NCBI RefSeq assembly: GCF_029360765.1
Contig: NZ_JARKNA010000011.1
Coordinates: 99,650 to 163,649, forward strand
Reading direction: 5' to 3'
Source of the DNA: Terrimonas pollutisoli
GTDB taxonomy: Bacteria; Bacteroidota; Bacteroidia; Chitinophagales; Chitinophagaceae
DNA length: 64,000 bases
Shown here: one piece after another, positions 54,009 to 63,901 of the stretch
How the letters are laid out: each line of letters begins with the position of its first letter
Numbering within the stretch: the stretch's first letter is position 1
Made by a program: the position numbers and the translations under genes
The notes under the pieces: generated by a model
Databases searched by the model: none
What the model was told of the DNA's origin: nothing
The model's input: only the letters and a program-made list of their open reading frames with translations

Positions 54009-54743
54009 ATGAAGCAAATCCATCTCTGCCTTATCCTTTTGATTTCGTGTCGTGCGACAAAAGCGCAACAGATTTTTTTAGATAAAGTAAGTATCGATTA
54101 TGCAAAAACAGTAGCGGTATGGCCGCTGATGAAAGAATTAGAACCTGAGTGGTTTGAACAGAGCAAAAAATATATCCCAAAGGAGACAATCAGTTATTTC
54201 AACTTCAGCAGTGAAGGAAATAAATCCGTTTATAAGCGAACCAAAGAAGCGGATATTCCCCGCAATATGTGGTTCAAACCTTTTGCGGATGAAAATACCG
54301 TATTTAATGATTATAGTAACGGCTCTACGATTACGCAAAAACCCATCTATGAAGAAACTTACCTGGTGCAGGACAGCCTTCTGAAGATCAAATGGAAGAT
54401 AACTGCCGATACAAGAAATATCGCGGGTTTTGAGTGCCGGAAAGCAATCGGTATTTTATTTGACACGGTTGCTGTTTTTGCTTTTTATACCAATGAGATC
54501 ATGATTAGCGGTGGCCCCGAAGGCATTCACGGACTACCTGGTATGATATTGGGAATGGGTATTCCCCGTTTGCATACAACCTGGTTTGCAACGAGAGTCA
54601 GCCAGGAGGTAAACGCAAAACTCATCGCTCCTGCTACCAAAGGTAAAAAGCAAACCAGGAACTCTATGATTAATACATTGAATACAGCTTTGAAACGCTG
54701 GGAGAGCTATGGTCAGAAGCTGATCCTGGCTTTTGTCATCTAG
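54009..54743 (+). CDS. GLPGLI family protein (cassette 2)
   Basis: This 244-residue protein has a signal peptide (MKQIHLCLILLISCRATKA) and the signature HGLPGMILG, preceded by FAFYTNEIMISGGP. It matches the cassette 1 GLPGLI protein in order and spacing of motifs. It starts 24 bp after its receptor gene and converges with the GH13 gene. Confidence 0.9.
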   Translation: MKQIHLCLILLISCRATKAQQIFLDKVSIDYAKTVAVWPLMKELEPEWFEQSKKYIPKETISYFNFSSEGNKSVYKRTKEADIPRNMWFKPFADENTVFNDYSNGSTITQKPIYEETYLVQDSLLKIKWKITADTRNIAGFECRKAIGILFDTVAVFAFYTNEIMISGGPEGIHGLPGMILGMGIPRLHTTWFATRVSQEVNAKLIAPATKGKKQTRNSMINTLNTALKRWESYGQKLILAFVI

Positions 54744-54781
54744 TTTATCGGCAAATGATGATTCTTGGTCCAGTGAATTTT

Positions 54782-56668
54782 TTATTTCAACAATTCAAAA
54801 ACAAAACTTTCTTTCGGCTTTATTTCAAAGCCTTCCATCGGTATACTATTTCCGGAAACAACATCTTTTAGTTGTTTAAAACCAGTTGTTCTCTCCGCAT
54901 AATAATTCCAGTCGGGTTTCATTGATTTATCGCCGGTATTGGAAATCACCATCACTGTTTGCTTTGCATCATACCGGAAATAAACATACAATCCATTTTG
55001 AGGTACATACTGCATCAGCTTTCCTTTTGCAATGGCTGAAGAAGTCTTGCGGAAGTTTGCCAATGAAGATACATAGGTAAATGCCTGCTGCTCCTGTTCT
55101 GTTCTCCCTTCCTTCGTAAATTTATTTACCGTATCCTCTTTCCATCCACCCGGAAAATCTTTGCGTACTTCTGCATCAGTGGGGTTCTTGAAATTTTTCA
55201 TCAGGATCTCGGTACCATAGTACATTTGAGGAATGCCTCTTAATGTAAGCAGCCAGTTGATGGCCATTTTATATTTATTATAATCTTCACCAACGACAGA
55301 ATAGATCCTGTCCAAATCATGATTGTCCAAAAAAATGCAATTCCTTGTTGGATCTTTATAAAGGATATCCTGCGCTAAAGTAGAATACAACCTGTTAACA
55401 CCATCAGTCCAACTAAAAGGTTGCCGTAATGCATCGATCATAGCATTTGTAAGCGGGAAATCAGTAATGCCCGGGCAATTGTGCTTAAAGGGAACGGTCA
55501 AATTGTTTTCGGAAAACCATGCTGCATTTACAACAGAAGGTACCAGGGTTTCACCGAACACGGTTAATGACGGAAACTCTTTTGCCAGCGCATCATTGAT
55601 TTTATTTAAAAACTCACCATCGCTATAAAAATAAGTATCGATTCTCCAGCCATCAATTCCAAATTCCTCGGTAGCCCAGATGGCGTATTGGATCAAAAAA
55701 TTAGCCACCAAAGGATTTCGCTGGTTAAGGTCTGCCATAAAAGGAGTAAACCACCCATTAACTGAAAGTTTTCTATCAATATCCGATGCATAGGGATCAA
55801 CGATCGGTTGATCTTTATAGGAAGAATTGGTATACGAGGGCCATTGATTCACCCAGTCTTTCATTGGCATATCTTTTATTGACCAATGATCATCACCTAT
55901 ATGATTGTACACCGCGTCCTGGATAAATTTGATTCCTTTACTATGCGCTGCGTTCACCAATTTTTTATAGGCGTCATTACCACCCAATCTCCGGTCAACT
56001 GCATATTGATTGGTAAATGCGTAACCATGGTAAGTGCTTCTTGATATACCACCCTCCTGTGTCCTTGTCATATCGTTTTCTACCACAGGTGTTGGCCAGA
56101 TAGCAGTTACTCCCAATTCGTTGAAATAATCCAGGTGATCCTCTATTCCTTTTAAATCACCACCATGACGATCAAAGGGATTCGCCCTGTCGTGACCTGT
56201 GTCACGCATATCAGTAAAATAATCATTGGAAGGATCGCCGTTGGCAAACCTGTCAGGCATGAGCAGGTAAATAAAATCGGCTTGTGTTACTCCCTGTATC
56301 CTTGTCTTGCCATTTTCTTTACTGCGGGCTTTTAATTCATATTTTATTTTGACCGCTTTGGATGGTGGACCAAAACTAAATGTTCGTGCACCGGGTTTAG
56401 CGTTTTTATCAATAACCAGGTCAAGAAAAACATAATTGGGATTTTCAACCCGTTGAATTGCCTTTAAGGTTACTCCCTCCGCCAATTTCATCCCTGCAGG
56501 AGATAATTTATACATGGGAATTTTTTCCGCTATTCCTTCCTGGTGAACGATCAATTGAAGTTTTGGATTCTTCATTCCTACCCACCAATGCGTGGGATAT
56601 AAATCCTGGCTCCAAAGAGGAGTACTTATAATAAGAAGAGCACAAATAGCTAAATGCCTTTTTTTCAT
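54782..56668 (-). CDS. Secreted GH13 alpha-amylase family enzyme with cyclomaltodextrinase-type N-terminus
   Basis: This 628-residue protein has a signal peptide (MKKRHLAICALLIISTPLWS) and an N-terminal beta domain of the Cyc-maltodext_N type (PTHWWVGMKNPKLQLIVH). The GH13 barrel follows (DFIYLLMPDRFANGDPSND). Catalytic residues are in FGIDGWRIDTYFY (nucleophile), VFGETLV (acid/base) and FLDNHDLDR. It probably cuts maltodextrins or pullulan-like chains in the periplasm, similar to SusA-type enzymes. It is the last gene of the minus-strand series glgA, glgC, MFS carrier, GH13. Confidence 0.9.
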   Translation of the reverse strand: MKKRHLAICALLIISTPLWSQDLYPTHWWVGMKNPKLQLIVHQEGIAEKIPMYKLSPAGMKLAEGVTLKAIQRVENPNYVFLDLVIDKNAKPGARTFSFGPPSKAVKIKYELKARSKENGKTRIQGVTQADFIYLLMPDRFANGDPSNDYFTDMRDTGHDRANPFDRHGGDLKGIEDHLDYFNELGVTAIWPTPVVENDMTRTQEGGISRSTYHGYAFTNQYAVDRRLGGNDAYKKLVNAAHSKGIKFIQDAVYNHIGDDHWSIKDMPMKDWVNQWPSYTNSSYKDQPIVDPYASDIDRKLSVNGWFTPFMADLNQRNPLVANFLIQYAIWATEEFGIDGWRIDTYFYSDGEFLNKINDALAKEFPSLTVFGETLVPSVVNAAWFSENNLTVPFKHNCPGITDFPLTNAMIDALRQPFSWTDGVNRLYSTLAQDILYKDPTRNCIFLDNHDLDRIYSVVGEDYNKYKMAINWLLTLRGIPQMYYGTEILMKNFKNPTDAEVRKDFPGGWKEDTVNKFTKEGRTEQEQQAFTYVSSLANFRKTSSAIAKGKLMQYVPQNGLYVYFRYDAKQTVMVISNTGDKSMKPDWNYYAERTTGFKQLKDVVSGNSIPMEGFEIKPKESFVFELLK

Positions 56669-56751
56669 ATGTGAAGTTTTAAGGGATCTGGCAAATTGGA
56701 ACTTGCCGGGAGAAAAGTTTGTGGTACACTAAACTTTCTCATTCAAAATTT

Positions 56752-58140
56752 TTAAGCCAGCGCTTTTTCTTCTTTAATGCGCATAGCACCGGGATCATAA
56801 ACATAGATGACGCTTATAGCGGCGCACAACATAAAAATGCCCGCCAGTACTATGGCATATACCGGTTGGTTGTTGTAGACATTTTTAACCATCGGACCGC
56901 CAACGATCCCATTCAGTATTTGAGGCATGGTGATAAAGAAATTAAAGATACCCATGTATATTCCCATCTTTCCTGGTGGTATCGAACCCGACAGAATTAC
57001 GTAAGGCATTGCCAGGATGCTTGCCCAGGCTACTCCCACACAAGCCATCGAAAAGATCAGGAACTCTTTATTGGGAGCAAAGAAAAATGAGATCAGCCCT
57101 ACACCGCCAATGATTAATGAAAGTGCATGCGTCTTCTTTCTACCAATGCGGAAAGCCAACGCCGGAAGACACAAAGCATAAACAGCGGACACTGCATTAT
57201 ACACCGCGAAAATAACACCCGTCCAATCCTGTGCTTCACGGTATGCTTTTGAACTTTTATCTTCTATGGGTAAATGAAAAATATGTGTTGCTATGGAATC
57301 AGTGGTAAACACCCACATACCAAACAAAGCGAACCAACTGAAAAACTGAACCAATCCTAACTGCTTCATGGTCTTTGGCATTTTTTTCAGATCGGTAAAA
57401 ATGCTCATGATGCCCGCATGACTTTCCTCACTCTTGCCATGATATTTTTCATATTCTGCAGGTGGATATTCTTTTGTTTTTATAACGGTCCAGATAATAC
57501 TTCCAATAAAAACAGCGGCGCCAATATAAAAAGCAGTCTTTACGTTGGCCGCTACGACTCCCGCAGGTGCTTCGTTTGAGATACCCACCCAGTTATGTAA
57601 TATATAAGGTAAGAAAGAACCGACCACAGCTCCTATTCCGATGAGGAAAGTTTGAACAGAAAAGCCAAGTGTTCGTTGAGAGTCGGGTAAGTTGTCTGCC
57701 ACCAATGCACGAAATGGTTCCATCGCCAGGTTAAAACAGGCATCCATGATCATCAAAAACCCGGCACCTATTATTACTAATGGAGCTATGCTTCCGAGTA
57801 TCCCGGCATTAGGCATCAATGTAAGAGCACTTGATGAAAGAATGGCCCCTGCTAAAAAATATGGCCTTCTTCTACCCAGGCGGTTCCATGTTTTATCACT
57901 GTAATACCCCACAATTGGTTGGACAATTAATCCTACTAATGGGGCAGCTAACCAAAACCAGGATAAATGCTCCACATCCGCACCATAGTTTCTTAGAATA
58001 CCGCTGGCATTTGAATTTTGTAATGCAAATCCAAACTGAATTCCAAGAAACCCAAAACTCATATTGAATATTTGCCAAAAACTTAAATGAGGCTTGGGAA
58101 CAAGGTCATCTTTGTCCAGAATATAAGAGGAGGAGGCCAT
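56752..58140 (-). CDS. MFS transporter, probable maltose/maltodextrin carrier
   Basis: This 462-residue protein has 12 predicted membrane helices. WFWLAAPLVGLIVQPIVGYYSD with TWNRLGRRRPYFLAGA is the MFS helix 2-3 loop motif in the form seen in SLC45/GPH-like sugar carriers. Bacteroidota homologs lie beside maltose-cutting enzymes, as here (84 bp upstream of the GH13 gene, 140 bp downstream of glgC). The substrate is inferred from context. Confidence 0.82.
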   Translation of the reverse strand: MASSSYILDKDDLVPKPHLSFWQIFNMSFGFLGIQFGFALQNSNASGILRNYGADVEHLSWFWLAAPLVGLIVQPIVGYYSDKTWNRLGRRRPYFLAGAILSSSALTLMPNAGILGSIAPLVIIGAGFLMIMDACFNLAMEPFRALVADNLPDSQRTLGFSVQTFLIGIGAVVGSFLPYILHNWVGISNEAPAGVVAANVKTAFYIGAAVFIGSIIWTVIKTKEYPPAEYEKYHGKSEESHAGIMSIFTDLKKMPKTMKQLGLVQFFSWFALFGMWVFTTDSIATHIFHLPIEDKSSKAYREAQDWTGVIFAVYNAVSAVYALCLPALAFRIGRKKTHALSLIIGGVGLISFFFAPNKEFLIFSMACVGVAWASILAMPYVILSGSIPPGKMGIYMGIFNFFITMPQILNGIVGGPMVKNVYNNQPVYAIVLAGIFMLCAAISVIYVYDPGAMRIKEEKALA

Positions 58141-58280
58141 AGCAGTCGTTAATTTTTAGCTTTAGGCCGGGAAGATAATAATATTATGTAACAAGTACAC
58201 ATTTAGGATTGAGAAAAAAGCCTCCCGTTCCTGAAATTCTACCAGCTAAACGCATTACCCGTTCCCGTCAAAATGAATGG

Positions 58281-59561
58281 CTAAATAACAAACCCGTTTG
58301 GAATGATTGCTCCTTTTTTAACCACTACTATTCCATCTTTAATAGTGTAGAGTGGCTGATCAGTATTCTCCAAATGAGAACCACCATTGATCCGGACATC
58401 ATCGCCGATGCGGCAGTTTTTATCAACAATGGCATTATTAATATAACAACGGTTGCCAATACCTAATAAAGGAACACCCTGTGCTTTATCCTTTGCAATA
58501 TCAGTAAGCGTTTCGTAATAATCACTACCCATGATATAAGTATTCCTGACTGTAGACCCATGCCCTATCCGGGAACGTATACCGACAACACAGGTATCCA
58601 TACGTGATGCGTTAATGATGGAGCCTTCAGCAATAACAGATTTCTCCAACGTTGTACCGCTGACTTTTGCAGGAGGTAACATCCGGGCACGGGTATAAAT
58701 GGCCCTGTTGTTATCAAATAAATTAAAGTCGGGCAGATCGGCTGTCAAACCCAGGTTGGCTTCGAAGAAGGAATAAATATTACCGATGTCAGTCCAATAA
58801 CCATCATATTGGTAGCTCGCTACTTTGCATTTGTCGATAGAATGAGGAATAATTTCTTTACCGAAATCAGTTGCATCGAGATAATTATTTTGCAGGTAAT
58901 CGAATAAGAGCTTACGATTAAAAATATAAATACCCATGGATGCAAGGTATTTTCTGCCGGCTCTCTGCATCTCTTCGCCAGTATCGCTTACCCATTCACC
59001 TAACACGTCTTTCTTTGGTTTCTCAATGAAAGATGTAATCAATCCATTTTCATCTTTTTTTAAGATGCCAAATTCAGGAGCTTCCCTGTCCCCAACGGGA
59101 ATGGTCGCTATAGAAATGTCTGCCCCTGTTTTTTTATGATTGTCCAGCATTTCCTGGAAATCCATTTGATACAGTTGATCGCCTGACAAGATCAATACAT
59201 ACTCACTTTCAAACGGAGTGATATGGCGAAGACTTTGCCGGACAGCATCTGCTGTACCCTGGTACCAGGTCGGATTGTCCGGCGTTTGCTCTGCTGCCAG
59301 GATATCTACAAAAGCTGAACTAAAAGCACTGAAATGGTAAGTATTTTTTATGTGCCTGTTTAGAGATGCTGAGTTGAATTGCGTCAATACAAACATGCGG
59401 TTAATACCCGAGTTCATACAGTTAGAGATAGGAATATCTACGAGCCGATACTTTCCCGCAATTGGAACAGCCGGTTTGGAACGGCTTGCTGTCAATGGAT
59501 ATAATCTTGATCCGGCGCCTCCACCTAATATTACAGTGAGTATTTCTTTAGAAATTGACAT
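58281..59561 (-). CDS. glgC: Glucose-1-phosphate adenylyltransferase
   Basis: GlgC makes ADP-glucose for glycogen synthesis. The 426-residue protein starts at ATG 59561; the codon at 59567 is TTG. The N-terminus has GGGAGSRLYPLTASRSKPAVPI with the activator/ATP site, and WYQGTADAVRQSL and LILSGDQLYQMDF follow. The C-terminal left-handed beta-helix (SVIAEGSIINASRMDTCVVG) is present. It follows glgA by 96 bp in the same orientation. Confidence 0.95.
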   Translation of the reverse strand: MSISKEILTVILGGGAGSRLYPLTASRSKPAVPIAGKYRLVDIPISNCMNSGINRMFVLTQFNSASLNRHIKNTYHFSAFSSAFVDILAAEQTPDNPTWYQGTADAVRQSLRHITPFESEYVLILSGDQLYQMDFQEMLDNHKKTGADISIATIPVGDREAPEFGILKKDENGLITSFIEKPKKDVLGEWVSDTGEEMQRAGRKYLASMGIYIFNRKLLFDYLQNNYLDATDFGKEIIPHSIDKCKVASYQYDGYWTDIGNIYSFFEANLGLTADLPDFNLFDNNRAIYTRARMLPPAKVSGTTLEKSVIAEGSIINASRMDTCVVGIRSRIGHGSTVRNTYIMGSDYYETLTDIAKDKAQGVPLLGIGNRCYINNAIVDKNCRIGDDVRINGGSHLENTDQPLYTIKDGIVVVKKGAIIPNGFVI

Positions 59562-59657
59562 AGGCAAACTTGTTTTTGATAATTATACAGAAAAGTTAAG
59601 TAACAATTTGTATAAAAATTCCAACAAAAAATTATTTGATCAATATTTTTTTAACTG

Positions 59658-61079
59658 TTACTTCAAAGTTTTATAAAGATCAATATACTGTTGTGCCGAA
59701 GAATCCCATGAATGATCGATCGTCATCATGTGACTGCGCATCCATTGATACAGGTCGGGTTTATTCGTATATAGATCGATTGCTCTTCCTACGGAGTAAG
59801 TAATATCACCAACACTGGCCTGGTCGAAGCGGATACCATAGCCCTGCCAGTCACCAAAATCCTTAATCGTATCTTTTAATCCACCAATGCTCCTAACCAT
59901 TGGCACCGTTCCGTAGCGCAAAGCATACATCTGGTTTAAGCCGCAAGGTTCAACGCGGCTTGGCATCAACAAAAAATCAGCACCAGCATATATCTGGTGA
60001 CTCAGTGGCTCGCTGTATCCTATATAGGAGTTATAATATCCATTGAAGTGGTGCTTCATGTGATCCAGTTGTTCTTCCAAATAACCTTCTCCTGAACCAA
60101 GCACTAGAAAATTAGCTTTACCATGATGGTGATAAATTGACTGGGAAATAGCTTCAGGCAAGAGGTCGGCAGCTTTCTCTCCTACCAATCTCCCGATAAA
60201 AGCAATTAGTGGCTTTTCGGGGTCAAGACCAAACTGGTCGCAGATCTCTTTCTTATTTTTCTTCTTTCCTTTTTCTACCAGTTCCTTGTCATAGTTTTTT
60301 ATAAGGAAATTATCTGTTTCAGGGTCCCACACCTGTGTATCTATACCATTCAATACACCAAAACTTTTCCCCTTTTCATATTCAAAAAGATTTTCCAAAC
60401 CATTGGCCGAGTGTTTTAGTTCATCAAGGTAACTGTAACTAACGGTTGTCACTTTCCAGGCACATTTAACAGCGGAGGCCATTGGATTGATGGTGTTGTT
60501 CCAATCCAGCAAACCCCATTTCCAACTGTCATAGGCAGGAATAAGATAATATTTATCCCAGCTGATCCACCCCTGGTATTGACCATTGTGTACTGTAAAT
60601 ACCGTGGGAACATCCGCCAGCCTCAGGCGAAATTGATAACTATGCTTAACCATAAAAGGTATAAGCCCTGTATGATGATCGTGGCAATGTATGATATCCG
60701 GGACATGTTCCCATTGGCTTAGCCAATCGCAAACGGCAATCTGGAAAGCTGTAAACCGTTCAGTGTCGTCATCATACCCGTAAATTTTTTCTCTATCCAG
60801 CAAGCCATTTATATCTACTAAATAAAGATCGAAACCGAGTTTGTTTGTCTTTTCACGAATAACACTATAATGAAACCTATAGGACCCGAGATTCTGGCCA
60901 CCTTCATGCACCAGTTCCCAATTATTCTGATACAGAAATTTTGTACGATACATCGGCATCACCACTTTTGTAACATGACCTAATTCGGCCTGGTATTTTG
61001 GCAACGCACCTACTACATCTCCAAGGCCACCGGCTTTTGCCACGGGATAACACTCTGCTGAAACATGTACAATTTCCAT
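59658..61079 (-). CDS. glgA: Glycogen synthase (GT5)
   Basis: This 473-residue enzyme elongates glycogen from ADP-glucose. The N-terminal domain has the ADP-glucose-binding AKAGGLGDVVGALPKY (the KxGGL motif). The C-terminal GT domain shows FIGRLVGEKAADLLPEAI and LMPSRVEPCGLNQMYALRYG. It heads the minus-strand series with glgC and is divergent from the sugar permease gene (134 bp gap). Confidence 0.95.
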   Translation of the reverse strand: MEIVHVSAECYPVAKAGGLGDVVGALPKYQAELGHVTKVVMPMYRTKFLYQNNWELVHEGGQNLGSYRFHYSVIREKTNKLGFDLYLVDINGLLDREKIYGYDDDTERFTAFQIAVCDWLSQWEHVPDIIHCHDHHTGLIPFMVKHSYQFRLRLADVPTVFTVHNGQYQGWISWDKYYLIPAYDSWKWGLLDWNNTINPMASAVKCAWKVTTVSYSYLDELKHSANGLENLFEYEKGKSFGVLNGIDTQVWDPETDNFLIKNYDKELVEKGKKKNKKEICDQFGLDPEKPLIAFIGRLVGEKAADLLPEAISQSIYHHHGKANFLVLGSGEGYLEEQLDHMKHHFNGYYNSYIGYSEPLSHQIYAGADFLLMPSRVEPCGLNQMYALRYGTVPMVRSIGGLKDTIKDFGDWQGYGIRFDQASVGDITYSVGRAIDLYTNKPDLYQWMRSHMMTIDHSWDSSAQQYIDLYKTLK

Positions 61080-61213
61080 TCAAAAAAAATTGTGTTGAAG
61101 TAATTATTTTCAAATTAAGGTGTTTTTCCCATTGCTCCATTGTTATAATTAAAAATTTTTCACTAGCTGATTTATTTCTATTTTCAGTGCTTAAATAAAA
61201 ACCCACGACTGCA

Positions 61214-62686
61214 ATGAATCAACAAACAAAATGGTCGCAATTTGGAACACTTATAAGTGTATTCTTTTTTTGGGGCTTTGTTGCTGCAAGCAACGATATC
61301 TTAATTCCCGTTTTTAAAGAAAATCTTCATCTTTCACAAGTACAGAGCCAAATGGTTTCTTTTGCGTTCTATGTGGCTTATACGGTCGGATCAATTATTT
61401 ACTTTTTGATCAGTAAAGCCCGGGGCGGTGATATTCTCAATAAAATCGGCTATAAAAATGGAATAGCACTTGGCTTAATTATTTCAGCAATCGGTACCTT
61501 GCTATTCTACCCTGCTGCCGAGCAATCATCTTTTGCGTTGTTCATTTCCGGGCTGTTTATTGTTGGCCTTGGTTTTTCTTTACAACAGACCGCAGCTAAC
61601 CCGCTTGCAATCATAATGGGTGATCCAAAGTCAGGCGCACAGCGATTGAGCATGGCGGGTGGTGTTAATAATTTTGGAACTACTATTGGTCCGCTCTTAG
61701 TGAGTTTCGCCATTTTTGGTTCGGTTGCATCTGGCAATAGTAATGCTGATATTAGCAGTATTAAAGTGCCCTACCTGATATTGGGAGCTGTCTTTATCCT
61801 CGTAGCAATCGTTTTTAAATTTTCCGCCGTTCCTAATAAGATAGACCTGGATGCTGTCGCCGAGGAAGAAGCCGGTCAGGAAAAAGAAAAGGTGCTGCAC
61901 AGAAGTGGGCCGACAAAATATCCGCAGCTTGTATTAGGCATGCTGGCCATATTTATATATGTGGGGGTGGAAGTAAGTACAGCTGCAAACCTTCCCGAGT
62001 TTATGAAACAACATATAAAAGGAGAAGATGGAGGTATATTCCCCACTGATAAAATTGCGCCATTTGTATCCTTATACTGGGCGAGTTTAATGATTGGTCG
62101 CTGGACGGCTTCGGTTGGAGCGTTTGCCCAATCAAAAAGCCTCAGGCAAATTTTACGATTCCTGATGCCTTACATAGCATTTGGTGTGTTCTTGCTGGTA
62201 AACTGGATAGCCGACCATGATCTCACGCCATTTTATATATACGCAGTAGTGATACTCGCTATAATAATTGGTGATATATTAAGCAAAGGGAATCCAGCCC
62301 GTCAGTTGCTAATTTTTAGTCTAATGGGGATCGTGGCTTTATTTATCGGTATAATAGCTGATGGTATGATCAGCGTTTATGCATTTATTAGCGTAGGTCT
62401 CTTCTGCGCTACTTTATGGCCTTGTATTTTTACCCTGGCCATTGCGGGTTTGGGGAAACACACCAACGAAGGAGCCAGTCTTCTTATCATGATGATCATG
62501 GGTGGAGGTATTGTAAGCTTATTACAGGGATGGCTGGCTGCCGACAATCTTTTGGGTATACAATGGTCATACCTCGTTGGCATTGCCTGCTTCCTATATC
62601 TTGCTTATTATGCCTGGAGTGTAAAAGGCATTTTAAGAAAACAAGGAATAGAATATGATGAGAAAGTAAGTGTCGGAGGTCATTAA
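61214..62686 (+). CDS. FucP/GluP-type MFS sugar permease
   Basis: This 490-residue protein has 12 membrane helices. The N-terminus VFFFWGFVAASNDILIPVFK and the helix 4-5 motif FSLQQTAANPLAI match the FucP/GluP sugar:proton symporter family. The ROK sugar kinase gene is 81 bp downstream in the same direction, so glucose or a related hexose is the likely substrate. Confidence 0.88.
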   Translation: MNQQTKWSQFGTLISVFFFWGFVAASNDILIPVFKENLHLSQVQSQMVSFAFYVAYTVGSIIYFLISKARGGDILNKIGYKNGIALGLIISAIGTLLFYPAAEQSSFALFISGLFIVGLGFSLQQTAANPLAIIMGDPKSGAQRLSMAGGVNNFGTTIGPLLVSFAIFGSVASGNSNADISSIKVPYLILGAVFILVAIVFKFSAVPNKIDLDAVAEEEAGQEKEKVLHRSGPTKYPQLVLGMLAIFIYVGVEVSTAANLPEFMKQHIKGEDGGIFPTDKIAPFVSLYWASLMIGRWTASVGAFAQSKSLRQILRFLMPYIAFGVFLLVNWIADHDLTPFYIYAVVILAIIIGDILSKGNPARQLLIFSLMGIVALFIGIIADGMISVYAFISVGLFCATLWPCIFTLAIAGLGKHTNEGASLLIMMIMGGGIVSLLQGWLAADNLLGIQWSYLVGIACFLYLAYYAWSVKGILRKQGIEYDEKVSVGGH

Positions 62687-62717
62687 CAAATCAATTCATT
62701 TACTTCGTACATTTATC

Positions 62718-62753
62718 GCCCCGTTACGACAAAAGTAACGGGGCTTATTTATA
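62718..62753 (+). terminator. Rho-independent terminator between permease and ROK kinase
   Basis: CCCCGTTAC (62719-62727) pairs with GTAACGGGG (62735-62743) and is followed by CTTATTTAT. The stem is strong but the T-tract is interrupted, so some readthrough into the kinase gene is possible. Confidence 0.7.
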
Positions 62754-62766
62754 AAAATAAAACACG

Positions 62767-63741
62767 ATGGCTGATAAATCCGGCTTAGAAGCTCTGGCAA
62801 TAGGAATTGATATTGGAGGCACAGGAACAAAGTTTGGTATAGTTGACAGGGACGGAAATGTTCTTTTTTCAAGTGAGATTTCCACCAGGAAACACGCAGA
62901 AGTAGATAGTTTTATTGACGATCTGTACTCGTCTTTGTCTGTATTAATAGAAAAAGCCGGTGGCATTGGCCGGATGAAAGGAATTGGCGTCGGAGCCCCA
63001 AACGGTAATTATTACACCGGGACGATCGAGTATGCGCCCAATCTTCCCTGGAAAGGAATTATCCCGCTGGCCAAATTGATTGAAGCAAAATTCAAATTGC
63101 CGGTAACTCTTACTAACGATGCGAATGCTGCTGCAATTGGTGAAATGATGTACGGTGCGGCCAAAGGAATGAAGGATTTTATCATGATCACTTTAGGCAC
63201 CGGCGTCGGAAGTGGCATTGTTGCCAACGGTCACCTGATCTATGGTCATGATGGTTTCGCAGGCGAACTCGGGCATACCATTATCATTCCAGACGGCAGA
63301 GTGCACCCGGGAACAGGAAAAAAAGGTTCACTGGAAAGCTATGCATCGGCCACGGGTGTTTCTAATACCGCCCTTGACCTGATGGAAAAAACAGACACTC
63401 CCAGCATACTTCGCGACATTCCCAAAAAAGAAATCGATTCAAAAAAAGTATACGAGGCAGCCATCAAAGGCGATGAACTGGCCCGCTATATTTATGATTT
63501 TACAGGCCGGATTTTAGGACTCGCTTTGGCCAATGCGGTGATGTTTTCAAGCCCCGAAGCCATCATACTTTTTGGTGGACTGACCAAGGCCGGCGACCTT
63601 ATTTTAAAACCAACCAAGGAGCATATGGAGGCAAACCTGATCCAGGTTTTCCAGAATAAAGTCAAGATCCTAATCAGTCATTTAAAGGAATCTGACGCCG
63701 CCATCCTCGGAGCAAGTGCCCTGGTTTGGGAGGCGAATTAG
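62767..63741 (+). CDS. ROK-family sugar kinase, probable glucokinase
   Basis: This 324-residue protein opens with the phosphate-1 motif AIGIDIGGTGTKFGIVD and contains TNDANAAAIGE (catalytic Asp), ITLGTGVGSG and HDGFAGELGHTII. ROK kinases usually bind zinc through a CxCGxxGCxE motif. Here the matching stretch is HPGTGKKGSLE (about residues 179-190) and lacks all three cysteines, although GELGH and the closing GSLESYAS are kept. Glucose is inferred from its place beside a hexose permease and the glycogen genes. Confidence 0.87.
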   Translation: MADKSGLEALAIGIDIGGTGTKFGIVDRDGNVLFSSEISTRKHAEVDSFIDDLYSSLSVLIEKAGGIGRMKGIGVGAPNGNYYTGTIEYAPNLPWKGIIPLAKLIEAKFKLPVTLTNDANAAAIGEMMYGAAKGMKDFIMITLGTGVGSGIVANGHLIYGHDGFAGELGHTIIIPDGRVHPGTGKKGSLESYASATGVSNTALDLMEKTDTPSILRDIPKKEIDSKKVYEAAIKGDELARYIYDFTGRILGLALANAVMFSSPEAIILFGGLTKAGDLILKPTKEHMEANLIQVFQNKVKILISHLKESDAAILGASALVWEAN

Positions 63742-63769
63742 CTTTATAAAATACTTTTTTTCAGACTGC

Positions 63770-63805
63770 AAAAGCTTCAACGACTCAGTTGAAGCTTTTT
63801 CTTTT
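63770..63805. terminator. Bidirectional rho-independent terminator
   Basis: AAAGCTTCAAC (63771-63781) pairs perfectly with GTTGAAGCTTT (63788-63798), with an A-tract and a T-tract on the two sides. It lies behind the ROK gene and may also end the convergent gene from the right edge. Confidence 0.8.
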
Positions 63806-63901
63806 AGAGAAATATTCCCTGCCATTTTTTCCGATAGTCATCGCCCGGCTTTTTGTCCGGTAGAACATATCTCTCCTGTTTTCGTCACTGGGACACCCAA
63901 G

